Positions 45,220 to 53,844 of a DNA stretch of 64,000 bases are shown one piece after another. The DNA is from Lachnospiraceae bacterium (GTDB lineage Bacteria; Bacillota; Clostridia; Lachnospirales; Lachnospiraceae): NCBI GenBank assembly GCA_017387565.1, contig JAFOEY010000006.1, forward strand, positions 1-64,000, given 5' to 3'. Below the pieces are notes generated by a model, which saw only the letters and a program-made list of their open reading frames with translations, was not told where the DNA came from and did not search any database. Made by a program: the position numbers and the translations under genes. Every line of letters begins with the position of its first letter. The first letter of the stretch is position 1.

Positions 45220-46677
45220 ATGACATGTCCACATTGTGGTGGAGAAATGCTTCCTGAACAGGTCTTTTGTGAGCATTGTGGAAAAGAACGCCTTCTGGTT
45301 CCTGTATATGAACCTGAAATTGAAGAGAGCGTTGCTGAATCAATGAATAATATCATGAATGATCTGGGGAAGGAATCTTCAGATAAAAATCATACAAAAG
45401 TTAATACAGCTGATACTTCTGATAGCGCTAAAACATCAAATAATGGAGTCAATAAATTTCCAAATGAACCACGAATTATAAAACATTTGAATTTTTTTAT
45501 TTTTTCAATTTTATCGCTTGTTATTCTGGTTGTTGTTTTTTCTATTACATTTTATTTATATACAGAAAATTCTTATGACTATCATTATAAAAAGGCTATT
45601 TCGGCATTTGAGATGCATCAGATGGAAGAAGCAGTTTATCAGACCGATTATTGTCTGGCAAAAGAGCCTGATAATGTTGAGTTAATGCTATTAAAACTTC
45701 ATATTTATTTACAGCAGGATATGACAGATCAGGCATTAATCGCAGCAAAGCAAATTCTTGCATATGATTCCGAAAACGAAGAAGCTCTTGAGTGTCTTAT
45801 TTCGGAATACATAAATAAAGAAGAATATTTAAAATTGAGTAAATTTCTTGAAAAATGTACTGTTCCGGCAATCAGGCAAAAGTACTCACAATATATGGCA
45901 TCATTTCCGGAGTATAGTGAGCCGGAAGGAGAATACAATTCTTCCATTTCGTTAAAGCTGTTTTCTGTTGGAAATGGTGACATTTATTATACTTTAGATG
46001 GTACTGCTCCAAGCAAATATTCGACCAGATATACAGCTCCGATTAAACTATTATCCGGGGAATATCTTGTTTCATCCGTTTATATAAATGAGTATGGTAT
46101 CAGTAGTGACATTGTAATAAAAAAATATAATATACAATCTGATTTGGAAATAGTTCCCTGTGTATCTGCGGAGTCCGGTACCTATCAAATGCCAGAGATG
46201 ATAAGTGTTGATGTGCCGGATGAGGAATATATTGTATATTATACGACAGATGGATCAATTCCTGATTTGGATAGTAATATTTACACAGATGCTTTTCCAA
46301 TGCCGCTTGGAAACAGCACCTTTAAGTTTCTGATGATTGATTCGGAAGGAAATGAAAGTGAAGTAATAACCTGTCATTATAACTGTGTTCCGGAAACAAA
46401 TTACGATACGGAACAGGCTGTTTTTATACTTAAGCAAAATCTTGCAGCGCAAGGTAAATTATCGGATTTCAGTGCCGCGGGAGAGCAAAAAGTATATGCC
46501 ATCGACAATGCCATAACAAAGGATGGACAGGTCTATTATCTGATTTATGAATATTTGCAAAATGATACAGGTTCCATGATGAAAACAGGAGATATCTTTG
46601 CTTTTAATGTTTTAGATGCTTCAATTTACAGAGCGTCCTTATCGTCTGACGGTAATATATCATTCATGGATTTTTAA
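45220..46677 (+). CDS. Zinc-ribbon membrane protein with TPR-like and chitobiase-C-like domains
   Basis: 485 residues of unknown function. A zinc ribbon opens the protein (CPHCGG and CEHCGKE, residues 3-21). An acidic linker and one membrane helix (FFIFSILSLVILVVVFSITF, near 90-112) follow. Then come about 100 residues of TPR-like helices (YKKAISAFEMHQMEEAVYQ; DQALIAAKQILAYDSENEEA). Two copies of the chitobiase/beta-hexosaminidase C-terminal fold (IYYTLDGTAPSKYSTRYTAP and VYYTTDGSIPDLDSNIYTDA) come next. The last domain ends with SDGNISFMDF. The predicted topology puts the zinc ribbon in the cytosol and the rest outside, suggesting a wall-sensing or assembly role. Confidence 0.8.
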   Translation: MTCPHCGGEMLPEQVFCEHCGKERLLVPVYEPEIEESVAESMNNIMNDLGKESSDKNHTKVNTADTSDSAKTSNNGVNKFPNEPRIIKHLNFFIFSILSLVILVVVFSITFYLYTENSYDYHYKKAISAFEMHQMEEAVYQTDYCLAKEPDNVELMLLKLHIYLQQDMTDQALIAAKQILAYDSENEEALECLISEYINKEEYLKLSKFLEKCTVPAIRQKYSQYMASFPEYSEPEGEYNSSISLKLFSVGNGDIYYTLDGTAPSKYSTRYTAPIKLLSGEYLVSSVYINEYGISSDIVIKKYNIQSDLEIVPCVSAESGTYQMPEMISVDVPDEEYIVYYTTDGSIPDLDSNIYTDAFPMPLGNSTFKFLMIDSEGNESEVITCHYNCVPETNYDTEQAVFILKQNLAAQGKLSDFSAAGEQKVYAIDNAITKDGQVYYLIYEYLQNDTGSMMKTGDIFAFNVLDASIYRASLSSDGNISFMDF

Positions 46678-46768
46678 TGGTTATGTATTGCGTTTTTTGT
46701 TTTTTTTCGTTATTATTGACAAGATAGTGTTATTTTAAGCAGTTTGCTTATCAACTAGGAGGATAAAA

Positions 46769-47659
46769 ATGTACAAAATTGTAGATGCGAGAGAATTAAC
46801 AACAAACATTTACCTTTTTGAAGTGGAAGCAAAAAGAGTAGCAAAGTCCTGCCTGCCCGGACAGTTTGTTATTGTTCGAACAAATGAAGATTCAGAAAGA
46901 ATCCCTTTAACAATCAGTGATTATGATAGAGAGAAAGGGACCATTACCATTGTTGTTCAGACAATTGGTGCCGGTACATCGATGATGAAATCATTAAAAG
47001 CGGGAGATTATTTTCATGATTTTGTGGGACCTTTAGGAAAGGCATCGGATTTATGTTATGAAGATATTGCAGAATTAAAAAAGAAAAGTATTATATTTGT
47101 AGCAGGTGGATTGGGAACCGCGCCTGTATATCCACAGGTTAAATGGTTGCATGAACATGGTATAAATGCTGATGTTATAATTGGTGCAAAAACAAAAGAT
47201 CTTCTGATTTACGAAGAAGAGATGAAAGCAGTTGCCGGTAATCTGTATGTTACAACAGATGATGGTTCTTATGGAAGAAGCGGTATGGTTACCAAAACGC
47301 TTACCGACTTGGTAAAAGAAGAGGGAAAACAGTATAACCATTGTGTTGCCATTGGTCCGATGATTATGATGAAATTTGTCTGCTTAACAACAAAAGAACT
47401 GAATATTCCTACGATTGTTTCCATGAATCCGATTATGGTTGACGGAACCGGAATGTGTGGTGCATGTCGTTTGACAGTTGGCGGTGAAGTGAAGTTTGCC
47501 TGTGTTGACGGTCCTGAATTTGATGGTCATTTAGTTGACTTTGATCAGGCCATGAAACGTCAGGCTATTTATAAAACTGCAGAAGGCAGAGCCTTTTTAA
47601 AACAGCAGGAAGGTGATACACATCACGGCGGTTGCGGAATGTGCGGAGGTGACAAATAA
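46769..47659 (+). CDS. nfnA: NfnA, small subunit of NADH-dependent ferredoxin:NADP+ oxidoreductase
   Basis: FAD- and [2Fe-2S]-containing subunit of the electron-bifurcating NfnAB complex, which couples ferredoxin and NADH to NADP+. 296 residues. FAD-binding is at RIPLTISDYDREKGTITIVV. The [2Fe-2S] site uses Asp225, Cys230, Cys233 and Cys245 in VDGTGMCGACRLTVGG and onward, the one-Asp three-Cys pattern known for NfnA. The C-terminus ends HHGGCGMCGGDK, an extra cysteine pair. AGGAGG precedes the ATG. nfnB starts on the last base of the gene. DHODH-electron-transfer subunits are the nearest alternative. Confidence 0.9.
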   Translation: MYKIVDARELTTNIYLFEVEAKRVAKSCLPGQFVIVRTNEDSERIPLTISDYDREKGTITIVVQTIGAGTSMMKSLKAGDYFHDFVGPLGKASDLCYEDIAELKKKSIIFVAGGLGTAPVYPQVKWLHEHGINADVIIGAKTKDLLIYEEEMKAVAGNLYVTTDDGSYGRSGMVTKTLTDLVKEEGKQYNHCVAIGPMIMMKFVCLTTKELNIPTIVSMNPIMVDGTGMCGACRLTVGGEVKFACVDGPEFDGHLVDFDQAMKRQAIYKTAEGRAFLKQQEGDTHHGGCGMCGGDK

Positions 47660-49044
47660 TGGATGTATTAAATAGAATTCCCGTAAGTGAGCAGGATCCA
47701 AAAGTACGAGCTCATAATTTTAATGAAGTATGTTTGGGATATCAGGCAGAAGAAGCAAAATGTGAAGCTTCCAGATGTATTAATTGTAAAAATGCACAGT
47801 GTATCAAAGGATGTCCTGTTGCTATTAATATTCCGGGATTTATTGAACAGGTCAAAAATGGTGATTTTGAGGCGGCTTATCAGATTATTTCTGAATCGAG
47901 TGCACTTCCTGCAATTTGCGGACGTGTATGTCCCCAGGAAAGCCAGTGCGAAGGTAAATGTATTCGCGGAATCAAAGGTGATCCGATATCTATCGGTAAA
48001 TTAGAGCGTTTTGTTGCTGACTGGGCAAGGGAAAATAATATCAAACCTCAGGGAGCAGAAAAATTAAATGGCAAAAGAGTTGCTGTTATCGGTTCCGGAC
48101 CTGCCGGATTAACATGTGCCGGAGATCTCGCTAAACTTGGATATGATGTAACGATTTTTGAGGCGTTGCATGAGGCAGGTGGTGTTTTGGTATATGGTAT
48201 TCCGGAATTCCGTCTTCCTAAAGAAGCTGTTGTAAAAAAAGAAATTGAAAATGTAAAAGCTCTTGGTGTTAAGATTGAAACCAATGTTGTTATCGGAAAA
48301 TCCACAACGATAGATGAATTACTTGAAGAGGAAGGTTTTGATGCTGTATTTATTGGTTCCGGTGCAGGTCTTCCGAAGTTTATGGGTATTCCCGGTGAAC
48401 AGGCAAATGGAGTTTTTTCTGCAAACGAATACCTTACCAGATCAAATCTGATGAAAGCATTTAAAGAAGATTCTGATACCCCGATTATGCGTGCAAAAAA
48501 AGTTGCCGTTGTCGGCGGAGGTAATGTTGCCATGGATGCTGCACGTACAGCTCTTCGATTGGGTGCAGAAGTACATGTTGTATATCGAAGAAGTGAAGAG
48601 GAGCTTCCGGCTAGAAAAGAAGAAGTGCATCATGCAAAAGAAGAAGGAATTATCTTCGATTTATTGACAAATCCTGTTGAAATTTTAGCTGATGAAAATG
48701 GATGGGTTAATGGTATTAAGTGTGTAAAAATGGAATTGGGTGAGCCTGATGCATCAGGAAGAAGACGTCCTGTTGAAGTAGCTGGTTCAGAATTTGTAAT
48801 GGATGTTGATTGTGTCATCATGTCACTGGGTACTTCACCAAATCCTTTGATTTCTTCTACAACAAAAGGTCTTGAAATTAATAATCGTAAATGTATTGTT
48901 GCTGATGAAGAATTTGGTAAAACCACAAAAGATGCAGTATATGCCGGTGGTGATGCTGTTACCGGTGCTGCAACTGTTATTTTAGCTATGGGTGCCGGAA
49001 AAGCTGCCGCAAAAGGCATTCATGAATATCTTTCCAACAAATGA
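47659..49044 (+). CDS. nfnB: NfnB, large subunit (glutamate synthase small-subunit-like)
   Basis: 461-residue iron-sulfur flavoprotein, partner of NfnA. The N-terminal cysteines Cys35, 40, 43, 48 and 52 (CEASRCINCKNAQCIKGCP) and 87, 91, 97 and 101 (ICGRVCPQESQCEGKC) hold two [4Fe-4S] clusters. VAVIGSGPAGLTCAGDLAKL is the first FAD site, VAVVGGGNVAMDAARTAL the NADPH site, and AGGDAVTGAATVILAMGAGK the C-terminal flavin motif. It could be annotated gltA-like (GltD), but no glutamate synthase large subunit is present and the adjacent nfnA decides the call. The start overlaps nfnA by one base. Confidence 0.9.
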   Translation: MDVLNRIPVSEQDPKVRAHNFNEVCLGYQAEEAKCEASRCINCKNAQCIKGCPVAINIPGFIEQVKNGDFEAAYQIISESSALPAICGRVCPQESQCEGKCIRGIKGDPISIGKLERFVADWARENNIKPQGAEKLNGKRVAVIGSGPAGLTCAGDLAKLGYDVTIFEALHEAGGVLVYGIPEFRLPKEAVVKKEIENVKALGVKIETNVVIGKSTTIDELLEEEGFDAVFIGSGAGLPKFMGIPGEQANGVFSANEYLTRSNLMKAFKEDSDTPIMRAKKVAVVGGGNVAMDAARTALRLGAEVHVVYRRSEEELPARKEEVHHAKEEGIIFDLLTNPVEILADENGWVNGIKCVKMELGEPDASGRRRPVEVAGSEFVMDVDCVIMSLGTSPNPLISSTTKGLEINNRKCIVADEEFGKTTKDAVYAGGDAVTGAATVILAMGAGKAAAKGIHEYLSNK

Positions 49045-49064
49045 TGAAAACGGAGAAATAAACA

Positions 49065-49892
49065 ATGCCATTTTGTCCAGTTTGTAAAAATGAATACAGA
49101 AAAGGTTTTACGGAGTGTCATGAATGTAAAGTTCCATTGGTAGATTCTTTGGATGAAATCAATGATTCTCAGGTGAAAAGTAAACGTGTTTTTGATGTTA
49201 ATGATGAAAGGTCTTATGAGTTTTTAGATCAATATAAAGAAGAGCCTGAAGAAGAAAGTGAAATTGTTTCGTATAATGATTTAAATAATACTTTTAAGCC
49301 TTTAGACACTGATAATGACGACACAGATAGTAATGATGAATTGGGATTTGTTCCGTCAATATCTGAACAAATGATGTTACAGCGTCAAATCGCCGAATCT
49401 ATCAGAAAACAAACATCCCATGTTGATAAAAAACAAAAAATCGAAGATTATAAATCCAGTGGATTTGTATTAACTTTGGTTGGAGGAGTCGGGCTTGTTT
49501 CTTTGATACTATTATATTTGGGTATTATTCCCGGTTTTTCAGGTTTAAAAAGCAATTATATGTTTATGGGTGTCATGCTCATTATGTTTATTGTCTTTAT
49601 TATTTCCGGGATTGCATCATTTGCACAGATTAAAACCATTATTTTGGAAGCAGAAGCTGATGATGATATGATTTCGCGCGTCAATCAGTTTTTTGAGGAA
49701 TACCTTACTGGTGAAAAACTGGCCAAAGAAGTTGTATGTAATCAAAATGATACACAGGAAGAATTATATTTTAAACGTACTGAATATATGAATCGTGTTT
49801 TACTTCAGAAGTTTCCTGAAATGAATGAAGCTTTACGAGAAAAAATAATTGACGATAAATACGGCGAAATGTATGAAAATAACAATCATTAG
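49065..49892 (+). CDS. Zinc-ribbon membrane protein, 275 residues
   Basis: Function unknown. CPVCKNEYRKGFTECHEC at residues 4-21 is a zinc ribbon. An acidic linker (about 30-110) and two membrane helices follow (FVLTLVGGVGLVSLILLYLG, and FMGVMLIMFIVFIISGIASF). The cytosolic C-terminus is charged. A DUF2007-like prefix is possible but not clear. GGAGA precedes the ATG. Its last 20 bases overlap the rlmH start, which suggests coupling. Confidence 0.75.
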   Translation: MPFCPVCKNEYRKGFTECHECKVPLVDSLDEINDSQVKSKRVFDVNDERSYEFLDQYKEEPEEESEIVSYNDLNNTFKPLDTDNDDTDSNDELGFVPSISEQMMLQRQIAESIRKQTSHVDKKQKIEDYKSSGFVLTLVGGVGLVSLILLYLGIIPGFSGLKSNYMFMGVMLIMFIVFIISGIASFAQIKTIILEAEADDDMISRVNQFFEEYLTGEKLAKEVVCNQNDTQEELYFKRTEYMNRVLLQKFPEMNEALREKIIDDKYGEMYENNNH

Positions 49893-50352
49893 TGTTGGGA
49901 AAATCAAAGAAAAATTTTATCGGGAGGCGGTTGCAGAATATGCAAAACGCCTCTCTTCATATTGTAAATTTCAAATCATTGAATTAGCAGATGAAAAAAC
50001 TCCTGAAAATGCGTCATTCGAACTGGAAAACCAGATCAAAGACAAAGAAGGAGAACGTATTTTAAAATCTGTTGATGAAAAAGGCTATCTGATAGCTCTG
50101 GCAATTGAGGGAAAGAAATTTGATTCAGTTCAATTTTCCAATCGTCTGGAAAAACTTATGATTAACGGAAACAGTCATATCCAGTTTGTAATTGGCGGAT
50201 CCTTAGGTCTTTCCGAAAATGTTTTAAAAAAAGCAGATGATAAAATCAGCTTTTCCGATATGACATTTCCTCATCAGCTAATGCGAGTCATATTGTCAGA
50301 ACAGATTTATCGTGCCTTTCGCATTATGAATCATGAGCCTTATCATAAATAA
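49873..50352 (+). CDS. rlmH: 23S rRNA pseudouridine-1915 N3-methyltransferase
   Basis: SPOUT-class methyltransferase acting on the assembled 70S ribosome. 159 residues, standard length, from MKITIISVGKIKEKFYREAV to PYHK. SAM-knot motifs are IQFVIGGSLGLSENVLKKAD and FSDMTFPHQLMRVILSEQIY. I use the ATG at 49873; a longer in-frame start at 49849 lies further inside the preceding gene and adds residues not in the family. It is the last gene before the 515-base gap. Confidence 0.95.
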   Translation: MKITIISVGKIKEKFYREAVAEYAKRLSSYCKFQIIELADEKTPENASFELENQIKDKEGERILKSVDEKGYLIALAIEGKKFDSVQFSNRLEKLMINGNSHIQFVIGGSLGLSENVLKKADDKISFSDMTFPHQLMRVILSEQIYRAFRIMNHEPYHK

Positions 50353-50503
50353 AATGGCTTGAATTATATTCTTAAACACTTAATTTCCAAAATTAAACGA
50401 GAGTTATTAAACCGTCCAGTGCAAAACTCTACATATTGATTTCGGCATTAGTTGTTTTAAATATAGTATGATATTCTAATTCTATATTTTCTATATTCTC
50501 AAG

Positions 50504-50726
50504 CTATGGAAATGTATTGTGTTTTTGGTTATTTAGCTGTAGTTAATGATATTCTCTTAATATTCCGGTTTAAAAACAGCACTTTGCGACATGGATGTCG
50601 CAAAAGACGCATTTAGACAGGATGTCTATTATGCGTCGTGTGCGTCCGTTACTATTTATTTTATACGGAATATTTAGAGAATATCATTAACGCAAGCATA
50701 ACCAAAAACACAATACATTTCCATAG
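50504..50726. repeat. Branched palindromic element F
   Basis: Outer arms 50504-50532 and 50698-50726 are perfect complements (29 bases). After a small internal loop, 50543-50567 pairs with 50666-50690 over 25 bases with one mismatch. Inside lie two separate hairpins: TTTGCGACAT with ATGTCGCAAA (50583-50592, 50595-50604), and GACGCAT with ATGCGTC (50606-50612, 50631-50637) enclosing AGACA/TGTCT. The whole can fold as a long stem with two branches. It is unrelated in sequence to copies A-E. The remaining gap (50353-50503) shows nothing recognisable. Confidence 0.75.
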
Positions 50727-50760
50727 CGGAAAATAATCTAAGAAACCATAAAATTATTAC

Positions 50761-50789
50761 TTGACATATTCGATTTTACACTTTACTAT
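50761..50789 (+). promoter_or_regulatory. Promoter of the AGCS symporter gene
   Basis: TTGACA (50761-50766) and TACTAT (50784-50789), 17-base spacer. Transcription would start just before the hairpin 50803-50840. Confidence 0.6.
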
Positions 50790-50802
50790 AGTAAAGAAGT
50801 CA

Positions 50803-50840
50803 ACGGAGACAACATAGTATATGGTGCTGTCTCCGTTTTT
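50803..50840 (+). terminator. Leader hairpin with T run before the AGCS gene
   Basis: ACGGAGACA (50803-50811) pairs with TGTCTCCGT (50828-50836), with an inner CATA/TATG stem, and five T follow. It lies between the promoter and the ribosome site, so it is a possible attenuator. Confidence 0.6.
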
Positions 50841-50867
50841 CTAATTATTAGAGAGGGAGATAATAAA

Positions 50868-52277
50868 ATGGACAGATTAAATGAAATCGTAGCTGCAGTT
50901 GATGATTTCGTCTGGGGACCGGTAATGCTTGTTCTTTTGGTTGGTACAGGAATATTCTTGACAATCAGAACCGGCTTTTTACCCTGGAGAAATTTACCGT
51001 ATGCAATCAAAAGTACTTTAAGTAAAGAGGCTCGTACACAGAGCAGAGGAGAGGGTGATGTTTCACCGTTTTCAGCTTTGACAACTGCTTTGGCAGCGAC
51101 AATCGGAACTGGTAATATTGTTGGTGTTGCAACCGCAATGGTGAGTGGTGGTCCCGGTGCACTGGTATGGATGTGGATTTCTGCCGCATTCGGTTTAACT
51201 TCTAAATTCAGTGAATGTATGCTTGCTATCAAATATCGTGAAAAAAATGAAAAAGGCGAAATGTCCGGTGGACCGATGTACACCATGAAAAAAGCACTTC
51301 CCAACAAAAACTTTGGTGCAGTTTTGGGATGGCTGTTTGCATTTTTTGCCGTTATCGCTTCTTTTGGTATCGGTAATATGACACAGGGAAATTCCATTTC
51401 TTCCGCAATGTATGAAACATTTAATATTCCCACATGGATTACCGGTATTATTATTACTGTATTGGCATTAGTCATTATTGTAGGCGGTATTCAGACTATT
51501 TCAAAGGTTTCATCTGTTGTTGTTCCTTTTATGGCTATTTTTTATGTCATTGCCGGATTAATTGTTATTATTTTAAATTACCGGAATGTACCGGCCGGCC
51601 TTGCCATGATTTTTAAATGTGCTTTCAGTCTTCAGGCTGTTGAGGGCGGTGTTGCCGGATCGATTGTTGCATCCATGATGCAGGCTATGCGTTTTGGTGT
51701 TGCACGCGGTGTGTTTTCAAATGAAGCAGGTATGGGTTCTGCTGCTATTACGGCTGCAGCCGCAACAACGGATCACCATGTAAGACAAGGCTATATTAAT
51801 ATGACAGGAACTTTCTGGGATACCATTGTTGTATGTACTATTACGGGTCTTGCAATTGCAAGTACCGGTGTATTAGGTATGACAGATGAAACAGGAGCAA
51901 TTGTGAAAGGATCTGCACTTACTATTGCAGCATTTAAATCTGTTTTAGGACCAATTGGTTCATGGCTGGTTACAATCGGTATTGCGTTGTTTGCATTTTC
52001 TACCATCTTAGGTTGGGAATATCATGGTGAAAAAGCATGGGAATACTTATTTAAAACACATAAGTACAACATGATTTATCGTATTGTATTTTCTTTGATT
52101 GTTTTTGTCGGTGCTACACAGACACTGGATTTAGTATGGAACTTTTCCGATATTGCCAATGCACTGATGGCAATTCCTAACTTAATCTGTATGTTGCTCT
52201 TAAGTGGTGAAATTGCAAAAGATATGAAAGATTTTCAGGTAATTCTGAAAAAAGAAAAAGAAGAAGCCTGCAGATAA
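50868..52277 (+). CDS. Alanine/glycine:cation symporter (AGCS family)
   Basis: Sodium- or proton-coupled amino acid importer of 469 residues with about eleven membrane helices. Family signatures: GPVMLVLLVGTGIFLTIRTG at the start, TTALAATIGTGNIVGVATAM, MWISAAFGLTSKFSECMLAI, GGPMYTMKKALPNKN and GVFSNEAGMGSAAITAAAA. The substrate is most likely alanine or glycine; it cannot be fixed from the sequence. GAGGGAG precedes the ATG. It has its own promoter, a leader hairpin and a strong terminator, so it is a single-gene unit. Confidence 0.93.
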   Translation: MDRLNEIVAAVDDFVWGPVMLVLLVGTGIFLTIRTGFLPWRNLPYAIKSTLSKEARTQSRGEGDVSPFSALTTALAATIGTGNIVGVATAMVSGGPGALVWMWISAAFGLTSKFSECMLAIKYREKNEKGEMSGGPMYTMKKALPNKNFGAVLGWLFAFFAVIASFGIGNMTQGNSISSAMYETFNIPTWITGIIITVLALVIIVGGIQTISKVSSVVVPFMAIFYVIAGLIVIILNYRNVPAGLAMIFKCAFSLQAVEGGVAGSIVASMMQAMRFGVARGVFSNEAGMGSAAITAAAATTDHHVRQGYINMTGTFWDTIVVCTITGLAIASTGVLGMTDETGAIVKGSALTIAAFKSVLGPIGSWLVTIGIALFAFSTILGWEYHGEKAWEYLFKTHKYNMIYRIVFSLIVFVGATQTLDLVWNFSDIANALMAIPNLICMLLLSGEIAKDMKDFQVILKKEKEEACR

Positions 52278-52358
52278 AGCAACAGAACTCTTTGATTCAA
52301 TATCATAACATACATAAATTGCCTTATATAATTGTGAGGGTAATGGAATGATTATATT

Positions 52359-52420
52359 AAGACTGTCCTTAAAATCAATCATTTATTAAACATTTGATGA
52401 TTTTTAAGGACGGTCTTTCT
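52359..52420 (+). terminator. AGCS gene terminator
   Basis: AAGACTGTCCTTAAAATCA (52359-52377) pairs with TGATTTTTAAGGACGGTCTT (52398-52417), with one G-U pair and one extra base, and a T-rich tail follows. Confidence 0.85.
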
Positions 52421-52480
52421 TTTATTTTATGTTTTGGTATGTTATAATTTATTTATCTTTTTATACAGGTGATGAGACAT

Positions 52481-52777
52481 ATGGATTTCGATTTTTCCGA
52501 TGTTAAGATACATAATGAAATAGAATTTTGTTCGGTTTGGGATGAGGATGTCAAAATGATGATTGAAAGAGCATTCTTACAGAATCATATTTCTTATTAT
52601 GAAAAATGGAATGATGCATCTTTTTTCAGCCGGTTATTTGGTGAATATGATTCCAAATGTACGTTGTGCATTAACAAAATGCAAATAGAAAAAGCTGAAG
52701 AAATCATGGAAAAATTACCATTAAACCGAAAAGATTATGAAATGGTATTAAAAAGAATTGATAAAACATTTTTTTAG
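52481..52777 (+). CDS. Hypothetical protein, 98 residues
   Basis: Small soluble protein, MDFDFSDVKIHNEIEFCSV onward, with ERAFLQNHISYYEKWNDASF and a C-terminal helix KAEEIMEKLPLNRKDYEMV. Family not recognised. ATG 52481 has AGGTGA nine bases upstream; the frame also opens at GTG 52469. It precedes a NYN-domain gene by 18 bases and is likely in the same transcript. Confidence 0.7.
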   Translation: MDFDFSDVKIHNEIEFCSVWDEDVKMMIERAFLQNHISYYEKWNDASFFSRLFGEYDSKCTLCINKMQIEKAEEIMEKLPLNRKDYEMVLKRIDKTFF

Positions 52778-52795
52778 GTTTTTTAGGAGATTCAG

Positions 52796-53713
52796 GTGGA
52801 AGATAAAAGATTTGCATTATTAATTGATTCAGACAATGTTTCAGCCGAATATGTTCAAAAAATATTGGATGAACTGACCAAATACGGTATTGTTACCATC
52901 AAACGCATTTACGGTGACTGGACCAAAAGTAACAGTAATAAATGGAAGAATGTATTGCTATGCAATTCTATTCAGCCTATGCAGCAGTTTGCATATACAA
53001 ATGGTAAAAATGCAACGGATTCCTTTATGATTATTGATGCGATGGATATTTTATATTCCAATAATGTAGAAGGTTTTTGTTTAGTAACCAGTGACAGTGA
53101 TTTTACAAGACTGGCTTCCAGATTACGTGAAGCAGGAAAAAATGTGATTGGCATGGGTGAGACAAAAACCCCCGATGCATTTGTCAGCGCATGTGACCGT
53201 TTTATTTATTTAAACAATATATCCGGCAATGAGCAGGATGAAAAAGAGAAAAAACATGTTCGTTCTATCAGACAGATTGAAGATGCAATTGTTGAAATAT
53301 TAGATGAAAATGAGGATTCAGGAAAATCCGTGACCAATATTGGGGAAGTTGGCAGCCGTCTTTTGAAAAAATTTCCGGATTTTGATGTTCGAAATTATGG
53401 CTTTTCCAAGTTGTCTACATTTTGTGAAAGTTTAAAATCCATTAAATTATTTAAAAATAATAATAACATTTTGCTGGCTAATGCAACGAGAACGGATATT
53501 GATATTGAAGCTTTTATTTATGATTTAATCCGTTCTAAAGGCGGTGTTGTAGATCTTTCCATGCTGGCTAATGATTTAAAAACACAAATTCCCGATTTTT
53601 CTATCAAAAAATACGGTTTTTCCCAATTTAAACAGTTTATCAAGAGCTTTCCTCATCTGACTCTTGAAGTTGATAAGAAGAATAATACCAATAAAGTTAA
53701 AATTGATAAATAA
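52796..53713 (+). CDS. NYN (PIN-like) nuclease domain protein with two OST-HTH/LOTUS domains
   Basis: 305 residues. The N-terminal NYN/LabA-like domain keeps acidic residues in ALLIDSDNVSAEYV, TDSFMIIDAMDILYS and CLVTSDSDFTRLASRLREAG, a pattern typical of a metal-dependent RNase. After residue 150 come two OST-HTH/LOTUS modules (SIRQIEDAIVEILDENEDSG, and DIEAFIYDLIRSKGGVVDLS, each followed by a YGFSK or YGFSQ block), which bind RNA such as G-rich structures. The start is GTG 52796, with AGGAG nearby. The target RNA is unknown; this combination echoes eukaryotic MARF1. Confidence 0.88.
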   Translation: MEDKRFALLIDSDNVSAEYVQKILDELTKYGIVTIKRIYGDWTKSNSNKWKNVLLCNSIQPMQQFAYTNGKNATDSFMIIDAMDILYSNNVEGFCLVTSDSDFTRLASRLREAGKNVIGMGETKTPDAFVSACDRFIYLNNISGNEQDEKEKKHVRSIRQIEDAIVEILDENEDSGKSVTNIGEVGSRLLKKFPDFDVRNYGFSKLSTFCESLKSIKLFKNNNNILLANATRTDIDIEAFIYDLIRSKGGVVDLSMLANDLKTQIPDFSIKKYGFSQFKQFIKSFPHLTLEVDKKNNTNKVKIDK

Positions 53714-53730
53714 AAAATCATTTTATAATA

Positions 53731-53815
53731 CTTTGTGAGTATGACGCTTAGAAAGACCAGCAAACGAAATACGAGATGCAAAAGATATATATGGGGGAAC
53801 ACAAATCAGAAATGG
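53731..53815. repeat. Palindromic element relic E (half)
   Basis: TTTGTGAGTATGACGCTTAG and the following bases match the reverse complement of the left half of copy A. The tail AAAGATATATATGGGGGAAC is close to the outer arm of copy C. No core stem or second arm remains. It fills most of the 131-base gap before deoA. Confidence 0.6.
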
Positions 53816-53844
53816 GAATAAATTGATAAAAGGAGGCAATTCAT

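Noticed and set aside
46678..46768. Rex operator before nfnA
   Set aside because: TTGACAAGATAGTGTTATTT keeps only one half-site of the Rex box and no -10 box fits the spacing.
47659..49044. Glutamate synthase small subunit
   Set aside because: The sequence fits that name, but no large subunit is present and the adjacent [2Fe-2S] FAD subunit makes NfnB the better call.
5147..53815. CRISPR array or insertion sequence as explanation for the repeated blocks
   Set aside because: The copies are single, far apart, palindromic and of unequal length, with no spacers, cas genes or transposase.
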